The position numbers were made by a program, and so were the translations under genes. Shown here one piece after another: positions 1 to 5,493 of a stretch of DNA of 8,828 nucleotides (its first letter is position 1; each line of letters opens with the position of its first letter). Source of the DNA: an uncultured Lachnospiraceae bacterium (GTDB lineage Bacteria; Bacillota; Clostridia; Lachnospirales; Lachnospiraceae); the NCBI GenBank assembly GCA_947382415.1, contig CANCYO010000091.1, positions 1 to 8,828 on the forward strand, read 5' to 3'. The notes beneath the pieces were generated by a model. That model saw nothing but the letters and a program-made list of their open reading frames with translations, made no database searches and was not told the origin of the DNA.

Positions 1-26
1 TAAAACCGGGAAAGGAGGGATTGCTT

Positions 27-119
27 ATGAGTGACTATGAACTGCTGACGGTTGTCCTGATGATTCTCGGAATCATCGCTTCGATTCTGATAGCGTACAT
101 AAACCACACAAAAAAGTGA
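27..119 (+). CDS. Small holin-like membrane toxin, 30 aa (Hol_Tox type)
   Basis: The gene encodes a 30-residue peptide beginning MSDYELL and ending INHTKK. A strong Shine-Dalgarno site (AAAGGAGG, 11-18) sits 8 nt before the ATG. Residues about 5-25 form one hydrophobic segment rich in Ile, Leu and Val, followed by a short basic tail. This length, the M-S/T-D-Y-E start and the lysine tail match the putative holin-like toxin family (Hol_Tox, from memory PF16935), often found on Firmicutes mobile elements. Known relatives in spirit are the TxpA/BsrG peptides, which damage the membrane when not silenced by an antisense RNA. The antisense promoter, shared hairpin and downstream terminator described here support that reading. 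Its own promoter lies upstream of the window. Toxicity is inferred. Identity as a small membrane peptide is clear, family assignment fairly sure. Confidence 0.8.
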   Translation: MSDYELLTVVLMILGIIASILIAYINHTKK

Positions 120-200
120 CCGCCCCGTCCAAAGGTAAGGTCACTTTCTTGTAAGTATCTTTAATTTGGGCTGACCGTCTATCGGCAGTATCCCTTTTGT
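110..200 (-). ncRNA. Putative antisense RNA (type I antitoxin) to the holin-like toxin mRNA
   Basis: A minus-strand promoter with TTGACA (230-235), a 17-bp spacer and TACAAT (207-212) should start an RNA near 200. Reading leftwards the RNA would contain a bulged stem-loop (188-171, arms CTGCCG and CGGTCAG) and end at a hairpin whose 9-bp arms AAAGTGACC and GGTCACTTT (139-147 and 113-121) are followed by six U residues (115-110). The product of about 90 nt is fully complementary to the last codons and 3' untranslated region of the toxin mRNA. This matches the convergent 3'-overlap arrangement of txpA/ratA and bsrG/SR4 in Bacillus subtilis. The start and end are predicted, not observed. Confidence 0.68.
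113..147. terminator. Shared hairpin at the toxin 3' end; intrinsic terminator for the antisense RNA
   Basis: Perfect 9-bp inverted repeat AAAGTGACC (113-121) and GGTCACTTT (139-147) with a 17-nt loop. On the minus strand it is followed by six T residues (115-110, partly within the stem), giving an intrinsic terminator. On the plus strand only CTTTCTTGT follows, so it is a weaker stop there. The toxin stop codon lies inside the left arm. Confidence 0.65.
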
Positions 201-206
201 GCTTTT

Positions 207-235
207 ATTGTAACAGATTCCCCTGCGGATGTCAA
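207..235 (-). promoter_or_regulatory. Sigma-A promoter of the antisense RNA
   Basis: On the minus strand TTGACA (235-230) is separated by exactly 17 bp from TACAAT (212-207). The -35 is a perfect consensus and the -10 is 5/6. It fires towards the toxin gene and no minus-strand open reading frame follows, so a non-coding transcript is the best explanation. Confidence 0.75.
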
Positions 236-253
236 ACGCCGAGGGGCTTTTTT
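220..253 (+). terminator. Probable terminator of the toxin mRNA
   Basis: CCCCT-GCG (220-227) pairs with CGC (237-239) and AGGGG (242-246) with a 2-nt bulge, and C plus six T residues follow (248-253). It lies just beyond the antisense promoter, so the toxin mRNA would span the whole antisense gene, as expected for a type I pair. Confidence 0.5.
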
Positions 254-361
254 CGGCTCCAAACGGCGGCGAGGGGGCGTGCTGGGGAATATTATAAAAC
301 GGGAGGTCTGCGCTGGCAAGTGCGGCTTATACATTTATTATAGAAAGAACACCTTTTCCGT

Positions 362-496
362 GGGGTGGGGTAAGAGGGGTAACGCATGGGGTAAAAGGGG
401 TAAGCAGAGGGGTAAAGGGGTGGGGTAGAAAATTGCCGCATGGGGTAAATGGGGTAAAAAACAGCGGGGTGGGGTAAAAATCATAGGGTGGGGTAA
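362..496 (+). repeat. GGGGTAA repeat array, iteron-like, G-rich on one strand
   Basis: Ten units of GGGGTA occur in one orientation, starting at 367, 376, 388, 397, 409, 422, 442, 451, 471 and 490. Nine continue as GGGGTAA; the unit at 422 reads GGGGTAG. Several are preceded by an extra GGGGT or GGGT (362, 417, 466, 486). Spacing is uneven, mostly 9-20 bp. The G runs could form G-quadruplexes on the + strand, some with loops of 1, 5 and 8 nt. A minus-strand reading frame across it (327-644) gives only a Phe-Thr-Pro repeat and looks like a by-product. Its role is unknown; iterons of a plasmid-like replicon or a protein-binding array on a mobile element are possible. Confidence 0.7.
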
Positions 497-522
497 AACC
501 CCATGTAAAAGTTACCCCACCC
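486..522. repeat. Perfect 11-bp inverted repeat closing the G-rich array
   Basis: GGGTGGGGTAA (486-496) is repeated in perfect inversion as TTACCCCACCC (512-522) with a 15-nt spacer. A smaller palindrome, GGGGT-AAA-ACCCC (490-502), overlaps the left arm, so two alternative hairpins are possible. The right arm is the only TTACCCC in the array. Confidence 0.65.
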
Positions 523-1003
523 TTAGAGTTTCTATTGTTCGTATCGAGGTGCGAACGAGGCGGGTGTCTTTTTCCTCGACAGATACGGACAAGGAAAACC
601 TGCAAAGCCCGTAAATCATACTTGTAGCTAAAATTCTTATACAAACAATATCGGAGTAGAGAAAAAACAGATTTAACACCACCACCTTTTCCTGTTGGTG
701 ATAATGGTGAGTTTTTTTAGTACATTCAGTACAAAGCGTATGATACTCTTTAAAGACGGGGATGAGTAAGAAAAGGCATATAGTTGAAAGTGTTCCCGTT
801 CTCTAACCTTACCGGCCCATAAGAGACTCAGGGCTTTCCGGGCAAAGTCCTGCTGCAGATAATAACAGCAAACCGGTATATGCTTCCCCGGTACACACAC
901 TTCCCCGGTATTCTCTTCCGCCGCAGCAGTCCGGCGTCCGGTATTTGTTTGCGTGTGGCGTTAAAATACCTATTAAAAATAATACTCGCGTCAGACAGCG
1001 GGA
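523..1003. other. Gene-free stretch with hairpins and CCGGTA motifs
   Basis: No reading frame here has a plausible start, ribosome site or recognisable product. Visible items are a GTTCG/CGAAC stem-loop (537-556), the possible terminator at 677-718, and CCGGTA at 873, 888, 905 and 938 plus its inverse TACCGG at 810. Two of these lie in an 11-bp direct repeat, CTTCCCCGGTA (883-893 and 900-910, period 17). The stretch probably joins the mobile-element edge to resident chromosome. Confidence 0.5.
677..718 (+). terminator. Possible weak intrinsic terminator
   Basis: CACCA (677-681) pairs with TGGTG (705-709), and inside it CACC (683-686) with GGTG (697-700). AG and seven T residues (712-718) follow. 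The stem is interrupted by an internal loop and no gene upstream clearly needs it. Confidence 0.3.
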
Positions 1004-1032
1004 TTTACACAATTTTTCCTGCAATACATATT
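1004..1032 (+). promoter_or_regulatory. Candidate promoter of the cupin gene
   Basis: TTTACA (1004-1009) lies 17 bp before CATATT (1027-1032) in an AT-rich stretch, placing the start near 1040, about 25 nt before the cupin ATG. The -10 matches the consensus at only 4/6 positions. Confidence 0.35.
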
Positions 1033-1065
1033 ATATTTTAAGCAATTCATGCGAGGAGCGCTTTT

Positions 1066-1488
1066 ATGAGTTACGGCCATTACAACAATCAAATGGATTA
1101 CGGGCCCAATCCTTATGTTGCAAATATAGAGCAGGAGGCGCTGCAAAACCGCAATTTTCGTACCGTTGTCTGGACAGGATGTCATTTGCAAATGACAGTC
1201 ATGTGTATTCCGCCCTGTGGCGAGATTGGCCTTGAAGTTCATGGAGACACGGATCAATTGATAAGGGTAGAACAGGGAAGGGCAGCAGTGCGAATTGGGA
1301 AATGTGCAGATAAACCTGTTTTTCAGCAAAATATGTGTGAGGGAGATGCTGTTTTTATACCCGCAGGAACATGGCATAATGTGGTTAATATCGGGAGGCA
1401 GGCCTTAAAGGTATCCTCTGTTTATGCGCCTCCGAATCATCCCAGGGGAACGGTACATTTTACCAGGGCAGATGTGGAAAGAGAATAA
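1066..1488 (+). CDS. Single-domain cupin protein, 140 aa
   Basis: A small soluble beta-barrel protein of the cupin superfamily. The ATG follows GAGGAG (1053-1058) by 7 nt. The first cupin motif is at residues about 52-71 (GEIGLEVH at 52-59, then Q64 and G71) and resembles the GLEVH-x-D-x-DQ form in some sugar-isomerase-like cupins. The second is at about 93-108 (PAGTWHNVVN at 99-108). Likely metal ligands are H59, Q64 and H104; the second His of the usual HxH pair is D61. The N-terminal stretch Y12-G-P-N-P-Y-V-x-N, as I recall, is shared by uncharacterised cupins common in Clostridia. Substrate and reaction are unknown. It has no signal peptide or membrane segment and stands alone: the next unit has its own promoter from 1507. 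No hairpin terminator follows it. Confidence 0.88.
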   Translation: MSYGHYNNQMDYGPNPYVANIEQEALQNRNFRTVVWTGCHLQMTVMCIPPCGEIGLEVHGDTDQLIRVEQGRAAVRIGKCADKPVFQQNMCEGDAVFIPAGTWHNVVNIGRQALKVSSVYAPPNHPRGTVHFTRADVERE

Positions 1489-1506
1489 TATTTTATATTT
1501 TAGTCA

Positions 1507-1535
1507 TTGACAGGCCGGAATATTCATGTTATCCT
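1507..1535 (+). promoter_or_regulatory. Sigma-A promoter of the riboswitch-controlled metal/sulfur operon
   Basis: A perfect TTGACA (1507-1512), a 17-bp spacer and TATCCT (1530-1535, 4/6) predict a start near 1542. That leaves a leader of about 220 nt before the exporter gene, enough to hold the riboswitch and its terminator. Confidence 0.7.
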
Positions 1536-1574
1536 AAATCAACTCTTTGCACTGCATATAAATCTACAGTACAA

Positions 1575-1648
1575 ACTGAACAGGCCGTGACGAATGTCAT
1601 GGAGTCGGGTCACATGAGTGGCAGTGGAATTTCATCCACGGGACAGTA
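1575..1648 (+). promoter_or_regulatory. NiCo (czcD) riboswitch aptamer
   Basis: The leader fits the four-stem NiCo aptamer. P1 is ACTG (1575-1578) with CAGT (1644-1647). P2 is CGTGAC/GTCATG (1586-1591, 1596-1601). P3 is GTCAC/GTGGC (1609-1613, 1618-1622). P4 is GTGGA/TCCAC (1624-1628, 1635-1639). The conserved junction pieces ACTGAACAGGC, GGCAGTGG and CACGGGACAGT are present. This class is known to bind Ni2+/Co2+, with later reports of Fe2+, and to control CDF-type exporters, which is what follows here. The match was made by eye against remembered members; a covariance-model search would confirm it. Confidence 0.9.
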
Positions 1649-1677
1649 GTTGCTAATACTGTCCGTGGGTGTTTTTT
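1636..1677 (+). terminator. Regulatory intrinsic terminator of the NiCo riboswitch
   Basis: CCACGGGACAGTA (1636-1648) pairs with TACTGTCCGTGG (1657-1668), leaving one bulged G and an 8-nt loop; GTG and six T residues (1672-1677) follow. Its left arm uses the 3' sides of aptamer stems P4 and P1, so the two folds exclude each other. Metal binding should hold the aptamer and allow read-through, making this an ON switch. Confidence 0.85.
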
Positions 1678-1762
1678 ATTACTTTTTTATAAGGGTACTC
1701 TTCTAAAATCCCCACATATATTGGTGTCATAGAGCTATCTTACAGTCTGGAGGTAACTTAAT

Positions 1763-2689
1763 ATGAATGAAAACAGGATAATGAAAAAAGGGAATGATGA
1801 TTTTGTGGATGATTTTCAGAGAGTTGCAGACCGGGTTAGCGCCACGAGCATTATAGGAAATATGATACTGTCCGGATTTAAGCTCATTGCGGGAATCGTG
1901 GCACATTCCAATGCGATGATCAGTGACGCGGTTCATTCTGCATCGGACGTATTCAGTACAGTAGTAGTAGTGATTGGAATCAGGCTTGCCTCAAAGAAGG
2001 CGGATAAAGAACATCCCTATGGGCATGAGCGCCTGGAATGTGTGGCGGCTATTATACTGGCAATGATTCTTTTTATGACAGGGCTTGGCATTGGGACGCA
2101 GGCATTGAGAAACATTCTGTCCGGCAGTTATAATGATCTGCAGGTGCCGGGGGCATTGGCGCTGGCAGCGGCGGTTGTATCGATTATGGTCAAAGAGGCC
2201 ATGTTCTGGTATACAAAATTTTATGCAGTGAAAATTGACTCCAGCGCATTACTGGCAGATGCATGGCACCACCGGTCGGACGCATTTTCTTCCGTAGGGG
2301 CTTTGATAGGAATTGTGGGAGCAAGGCATGGATTTCCGGTCATGGACTCCGTTGCCAGTCTGGTGATCTTTGCATTTATCATAAAAGCCGCATATGACAT
2401 TTTCAGGGATGCCATCCAAAAAATGGTGGACCACTCCTGCGACGAGGAAACGGAAAAGCAGATTTACGAATGTGTTATGAAAAACGGGGAAGTAAGGGGT
2501 ATAAACTCCTTACATACGCGTATTTTCGGCAACAGAATCTATGTGGACATAGAAGTTGCGGTGGATGGATCTTATACCCTGGAAAGATCTCATGAGATCG
2601 CAGAAGAGGTACATGAGGACATTGAAAGGAATTTCCCAAAGATTAAACATATCATGGTGTATGTAAATCCGGCACAGGCAGACAAGTGA
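1763..2689 (+). CDS. Cation diffusion facilitator (CDF) divalent-metal exporter, 308 aa
   Basis: An inner-membrane antiporter that should export Co2+, Ni2+, Zn2+ or Fe2+ in exchange for protons. TGGAGGT (1748-1754) lies 8 nt before the ATG. Six membrane segments span residues about 28-215. The transport site is H58-xxx-D62 in the second helix and H169-xxx-D173 in the fifth, an HD/HD set typical of Zn/Co/Ni/Cd CDFs rather than the DD type common in manganese exporters. The loop motif HPYGHER (84-90) is also typical. From about 220 a cytoplasmic ferredoxin-like domain carries the usual LHTR (250-253) and YVDIEV (260-265) elements. Length is normal for the family. It is the first gene after the NiCo riboswitch, which makes cobalt, nickel or iron the likely physiological trigger. 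Exact metal choice cannot be read from sequence. Confidence 0.93.
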   Translation: MNENRIMKKGNDDFVDDFQRVADRVSATSIIGNMILSGFKLIAGIVAHSNAMISDAVHSASDVFSTVVVVIGIRLASKKADKEHPYGHERLECVAAIILAMILFMTGLGIGTQALRNILSGSYNDLQVPGALALAAAVVSIMVKEAMFWYTKFYAVKIDSSALLADAWHHRSDAFSSVGALIGIVGARHGFPVMDSVASLVIFAFIIKAAYDIFRDAIQKMVDHSCDEETEKQIYECVMKNGEVRGINSLHTRIFGNRIYVDIEVAVDGSYTLERSHEIAEEVHEDIERNFPKIKHIMVYVNPAQADK

Positions 2690-2713
2690 ATGGATTTGAG
2701 CCGGTACTTTTTT

Positions 2714-2724
2714 AGAAGGAGGAG
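2714..2724 (+). promoter_or_regulatory. Ribosome binding site that fixes the lipoprotein start
   Basis: AGAAGGAGGAG lies 4 nt before ATG 2729, with its GGAGG core about 5 nt from it. It favours that start over the in-frame ATG at 2690, which directly follows the exporter stop codon and has no such site. Confidence 0.8.
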
Positions 2725-2728
2725 TCCG

Positions 2729-3109
2729 ATGAAGAGAATCATACCGATATTGCTTCTGGCAGTTTTTCTGGGCGGGTGTGCGGAAGATACCGGCGAGTCA
2801 GGTTACCGTCAGATCAGCATGGATGAGGCCGTGACCATTATGGAGGAAGAAAACGGATATATTATTCTGGATGTCCGCACACCGGAGGAATTTGGCGACA
2901 AGCATATTCCCGGTGCGCTCAATATTCCAAATGAGGTTATCGGCACGGAGGAGATTCCGGAATTGCCCGATAAGGATCAGTTGATCCTTGTGTACTGCCG
3001 CAGCGGAAACCGCAGTAAAAAGGCATCTGAGAAGCTTGCGGCATTGGGTTATACCAATATTGTGGAGTTCGGCGGAATCAATGACTGGACGGGAAAGGTG
3101 GAACAGTAG
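2729..3109 (+). CDS. Rhodanese-domain lipoprotein, 126 aa
   Basis: Probably a membrane-anchored sulfurtransferase on the outer face of the cytoplasmic membrane. Residues 1-16 form a lipoprotein signal (KR, then hydrophobic, lipobox L14-G-G-C17), so C17 should be lipidated. A single rhodanese domain fills residues about 28-124. It has LDVRTPEEF (47-55), HIPGALNIP (59-67) and the active loop CRSGNRS (90-96), with C90 as the sulfur-carrying cysteine. The start at 2729 is chosen because it gives a proper signal peptide and has a strong ribosome site; an upstream ATG at 2690 would bury the signal behind 13 residues including RRR. It lies 39 nt after the exporter and 1 nt before the flavoprotein, so it is almost certainly co-transcribed. 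A role in extracytoplasmic sulfide or persulfide handling is inferred. Confidence 0.9.
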   Translation: MKRIIPILLLAVFLGGCAEDTGESGYRQISMDEAVTIMEEENGYIILDVRTPEEFGDKHIPGALNIPNEVIGTEEIPELPDKDQLILVYCRSGNRSKKASEKLAALGYTNIVEFGGINDWTGKVEQ

Positions 3110-3110
3110 T

Positions 3111-4805
3111 ATGAAAGTAATTATAGTAGGCGGCGTAGCTGCCGGCGCATCGGCGGCTGCCCGCATTCGCAGACTGGATGAACAGGCTGAGATCATTGTT
3201 TTTGAGCGTTCCGGATATATCTCCTACGCAAATTGCGGACTGCCTTATTTTATCGGGGATACGATCACTGATCCTGACGCGCTGACGCTCCAGACCCCGG
3301 AGCGCTTTTATGAGCGGTTTCGGGTGAGTATGAAAGTGCGTCATGAGGTAACTGCTATCCATCCCGACAGCAGGACGGTTTCCGTCAGGAATCTGGAGAC
3401 CGGAGAAGCGTTTGAGGAAAGCTATGACAAGCTGATCCTTTCTCCCGGTGCGAAACCTGCCCGGCCAAAGCTGCCCGGCGCCGGTATCGGCAAAGTGTTC
3501 ACATTGCGCACTGTGGAAGATACCCTGCGGATCAAGGATTATATCAACCGGCATCATCCCCGGACAGCCGTGCTGGCAGGCGGCGGCTTTATCGGCATAG
3601 AGATGGCTGAAAATTTAAGAGAACTGGGTATGGACGTCACCATTGTCCAGAGACCGAAGCAGCTTATGAATCCGTTTGATTCGGATATGGCTTCTTTCAT
3701 ACATAACGAGATGCGTAAGCATGGCGTCAGGCTGGCGCTTGGCCACACGGTAGAGGGCTTTGAGGAAAAGAACGGCGGTATAGACATTCTGCTGAAAGGC
3801 GAGGCGGCTCTTCATGCGGATATGGTGGTTCTCGCCATCGGTGTCATACCGGATACCGCCCTGGCCAGGGAAGCGGGGCTGGAATTGGGGATCAAGGGCA
3901 GTATTGTTGTCAATGACCGTATGGAAACCTCGGTTCCCGATATTTATGCAGCGGGTGATGCGGTGCAGATAAAGCATCTTGTTACCGGCGAGGACGGGTT
4001 GATTTCCCTGGCGGGTCCTGCCAACAGGCAGGGGCGCATAATTGCGGACAATATCTGCGGCGGAGACAGCCGTTATCCGGGTTCTCTGGGAAGCAGTGTG
4101 CTCAAGGTTTTTGACATGACTGCTGCCAGCACGGGTATCAATGAGACCAATGCGAGAAAGGCAGGACTGGATGCGGATACCGTTATCCTGTCGCCCATGA
4201 GCCATGCAGGATACTATCCCGGCGGCAGAGTCATGACGATGAAGGTGGTTTTTGAGAGAGAAACCTGCCGTCTGCTGGGCGCTCAGATAGTGGGGTATGA
4301 GGGTGTAGATAAACGGATTGATGTACTTGCTGCCGCCATCTGCGCAGGGATGAGGGCGGATGGGCTGAAGGATCTGGACCTGGCCTATGCGCCTCCTTAT
4401 TCTTCTGCAAAGGATCCCGTGAACATGGCCGGGTTTATGATCGACAATATTTGCAGGGGAATCCTGAAGCAGTGGCATCTGGAGGAGCTAGACAGTCTGC
4501 CCCGGGATGGCAGTGTGACGCTGCTGGATGTCCGGACAAAGAGAGAGTATGGACAAGGTCACCTTGACGGGTTTCGGAATATACCTGTGGATGAACTGCG
4601 GGATCGATTGGATGAGATTGAGAAGGACAAAAGAGTCTATGTGATCTGCCAGAGTGGTCTGCGCAGCTATATCGCAAGCCGTATTCTGGAGGGAAACGGC
4701 TTTGAGGCTTATAATTTTTCCGGTGGTTTCCGGCTCTGTGAGGCCGTGATAAATGACAGGTGCTTAACAGAAAAAGCAGCAGCCTGCGGCATGGATCGGA
4801 TGTGA
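3111..4805 (+). CDS. FAD/NAD(P)H CoA-disulfide / persulfide reductase with C-terminal rhodanese domain, 564 aa
   Basis: A cytoplasmic flavoprotein of the pyridine nucleotide-disulfide oxidoreductase family, of the CoADR-RHD type. Such enzymes use NAD(P)H to reduce CoA disulfide, CoA persulfide or polysulfide. The FAD site is GGVAAGASAAAR (7-18) and the single redox cysteine is C42 in SYANCGLPYF. The nucleotide site is GGGFIGIEMAE (157-167), and the second FAD motif ends in AAGDA (280-284). The dimerisation domain carries the family motif YAPPYSSAKDP (426-436). A rhodanese domain follows at about 455-545, with LDVRTKREY (472-480) and active loop CQSGLRS (513-519), C513. The ATG at 3111 begins directly with the FAD motif; longer in-frame extension only overlaps the preceding gene. 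One base separates it from that gene, suggesting translational coupling. The preferred substrate cannot be told from sequence. No clear terminator follows. Confidence 0.92.
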   Translation: MKVIIVGGVAAGASAAARIRRLDEQAEIIVFERSGYISYANCGLPYFIGDTITDPDALTLQTPERFYERFRVSMKVRHEVTAIHPDSRTVSVRNLETGEAFEESYDKLILSPGAKPARPKLPGAGIGKVFTLRTVEDTLRIKDYINRHHPRTAVLAGGGFIGIEMAENLRELGMDVTIVQRPKQLMNPFDSDMASFIHNEMRKHGVRLALGHTVEGFEEKNGGIDILLKGEAALHADMVVLAIGVIPDTALAREAGLELGIKGSIVVNDRMETSVPDIYAAGDAVQIKHLVTGEDGLISLAGPANRQGRIIADNICGGDSRYPGSLGSSVLKVFDMTAASTGINETNARKAGLDADTVILSPMSHAGYYPGGRVMTMKVVFERETCRLLGAQIVGYEGVDKRIDVLAAAICAGMRADGLKDLDLAYAPPYSSAKDPVNMAGFMIDNICRGILKQWHLEELDSLPRDGSVTLLDVRTKREYGQGHLDGFRNIPVDELRDRLDEIEKDKRVYVICQSGLRSYIASRILEGNGFEAYNFSGGFRLCEAVINDRCLTEKAAACGMDRM

Positions 4806-4938
4806 GCAGATATTCTTCAATTTACCGGCTTCAACGATCATTTTTAACTTTATAGTCTCTTTCCGTATCTCTCTTTTCGTATCATATCTAACGCTGGATT
4901 TAACAGATTAAGAAAAACTGAATAAAGATTTTGTTTTC

Positions 4939-4973
4939 TGAAACTTTTTTAATGCCTGAAAAATCTGTATAGT
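4939..4973 (+). promoter_or_regulatory. Candidate promoter of the sigma/anti-sigma operon
   Basis: TGAAACTTTTTT (4939-4950) resembles the AAC-containing -35 of ECF-type promoters; AAACTT is followed 17 nt later by TCTGTA (4964-4969). A housekeeping-like TATAGT (4968-4973) overlaps the same spot but has no good -35. ECF sigma genes commonly drive themselves, so autoregulation is plausible. The motif match is loose. Confidence 0.3.
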
Positions 4974-4995
4974 AAAGAATAAAACAGAAAGGTGC

Positions 4996-5493
4996 ATGCC
5001 GGCAATGAAAGTAACAGTTTACGAAAGACTGATTCAATATATCCTTGATAATCAGGATCGGTTTTATCGGATAGCCTATAGTTATACCAGGCATCAGGAG
5101 GACGCTCTCGATGCTGTCCAGAGTGCGGTCTGCAAAGCGCTTGAAGCACATGAAAGCATAAAGAACGCAGACGCTGTCAAGACATGGTTCTACAGGATAT
5201 TGATCAATGAATGCCTGATGGTCTTAAAGAAGCGGAATAAGGTTGTGCTGACCGCCGATGCCGTGGAACAGGAGGCGTACTATGAGAAGGGCTACGAGCA
5301 GGGAGGGGATATAGAGAAGGAGCTGGACGCGCTGGATATCGACGTTCAGGGAATCATCAGACTCAGATTTTTTGAAGAGATGTCTTTGAAAGAAATATCC
5401 AGTATTACCGGATTAAACTTAAGTACGGTTAAAACAAAACTTTATCGAGGCTTAAAGCTGTTAAAAGAAAATATCCAGGAGGCGGATTTATGA
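4996..5493 (+). CDS. ECF RNA polymerase sigma factor, SigV-like, 165 aa
   Basis: A group IV sigma factor that directs RNA polymerase to a small stress regulon. Region 2 covers residues about 20-80, with DRFYRIAYSY (21-30), the DALDAVQ helix (36-42) and WFYRILINE (64-72). Region 4 covers about 115-158, with RLRFFEEMSLKEIS and the helix-turn-helix recognition stretch STVKTKLYRGLKLL (143-156). These resemble B. subtilis SigV as I remember it. The next gene is an RsiV-like anti-sigma factor, which strengthens the match. The start is uncertain. ATG 4996 is only 3 nt after AGAAAGG (4986-4992), while ATG 5005, three codons on (MKVTVYE), is 12 nt away. If the SigV parallel holds, it would answer lysozyme or other envelope damage. 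SigV orthology is an inference. Confidence 0.92.
   Translation: MPAMKVTVYERLIQYILDNQDRFYRIAYSYTRHQEDALDAVQSAVCKALEAHESIKNADAVKTWFYRILINECLMVLKKRNKVVLTADAVEQEAYYEKGYEQGGDIEKELDALDIDVQGIIRLRFFEEMSLKEISSITGLNLSTVKTKLYRGLKLLKENIQEADL

Noticed and set aside
327..644. Minus-strand 105-aa reading frame
   Set aside because: It is a Phe-Thr-Pro repeat produced by the GGGGTAA array, lacks a ribosome site and resembles no protein.
201..1065. CRISPR array, tRNA or rRNA in the left part
   Set aside because: The GGGGTAA units are too short and unevenly spaced for CRISPR; no cloverleaf or rRNA segment could be recognised.
991..1377. Minus-strand 128-aa frame opposite the cupin gene
   Set aside because: It lies opposite a gene with clear motifs and a good ribosome site, and its product is Cys/His-rich and meaningless.
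2690..2728. N-terminal extension of the rhodanese lipoprotein
   Set aside because: No ribosome site; it would place RRR and 13 residues before the lipoprotein signal.
2988..3110. N-terminal extension of the flavoprotein
   Set aside because: It overlaps the preceding gene in another frame; the protein family starts at the FAD motif, which begins directly after ATG 3111.
3615..4478. Minus-strand 287-aa frame
   Set aside because: Shadow of the flavoprotein; no ribosome site and no recognisable motif.
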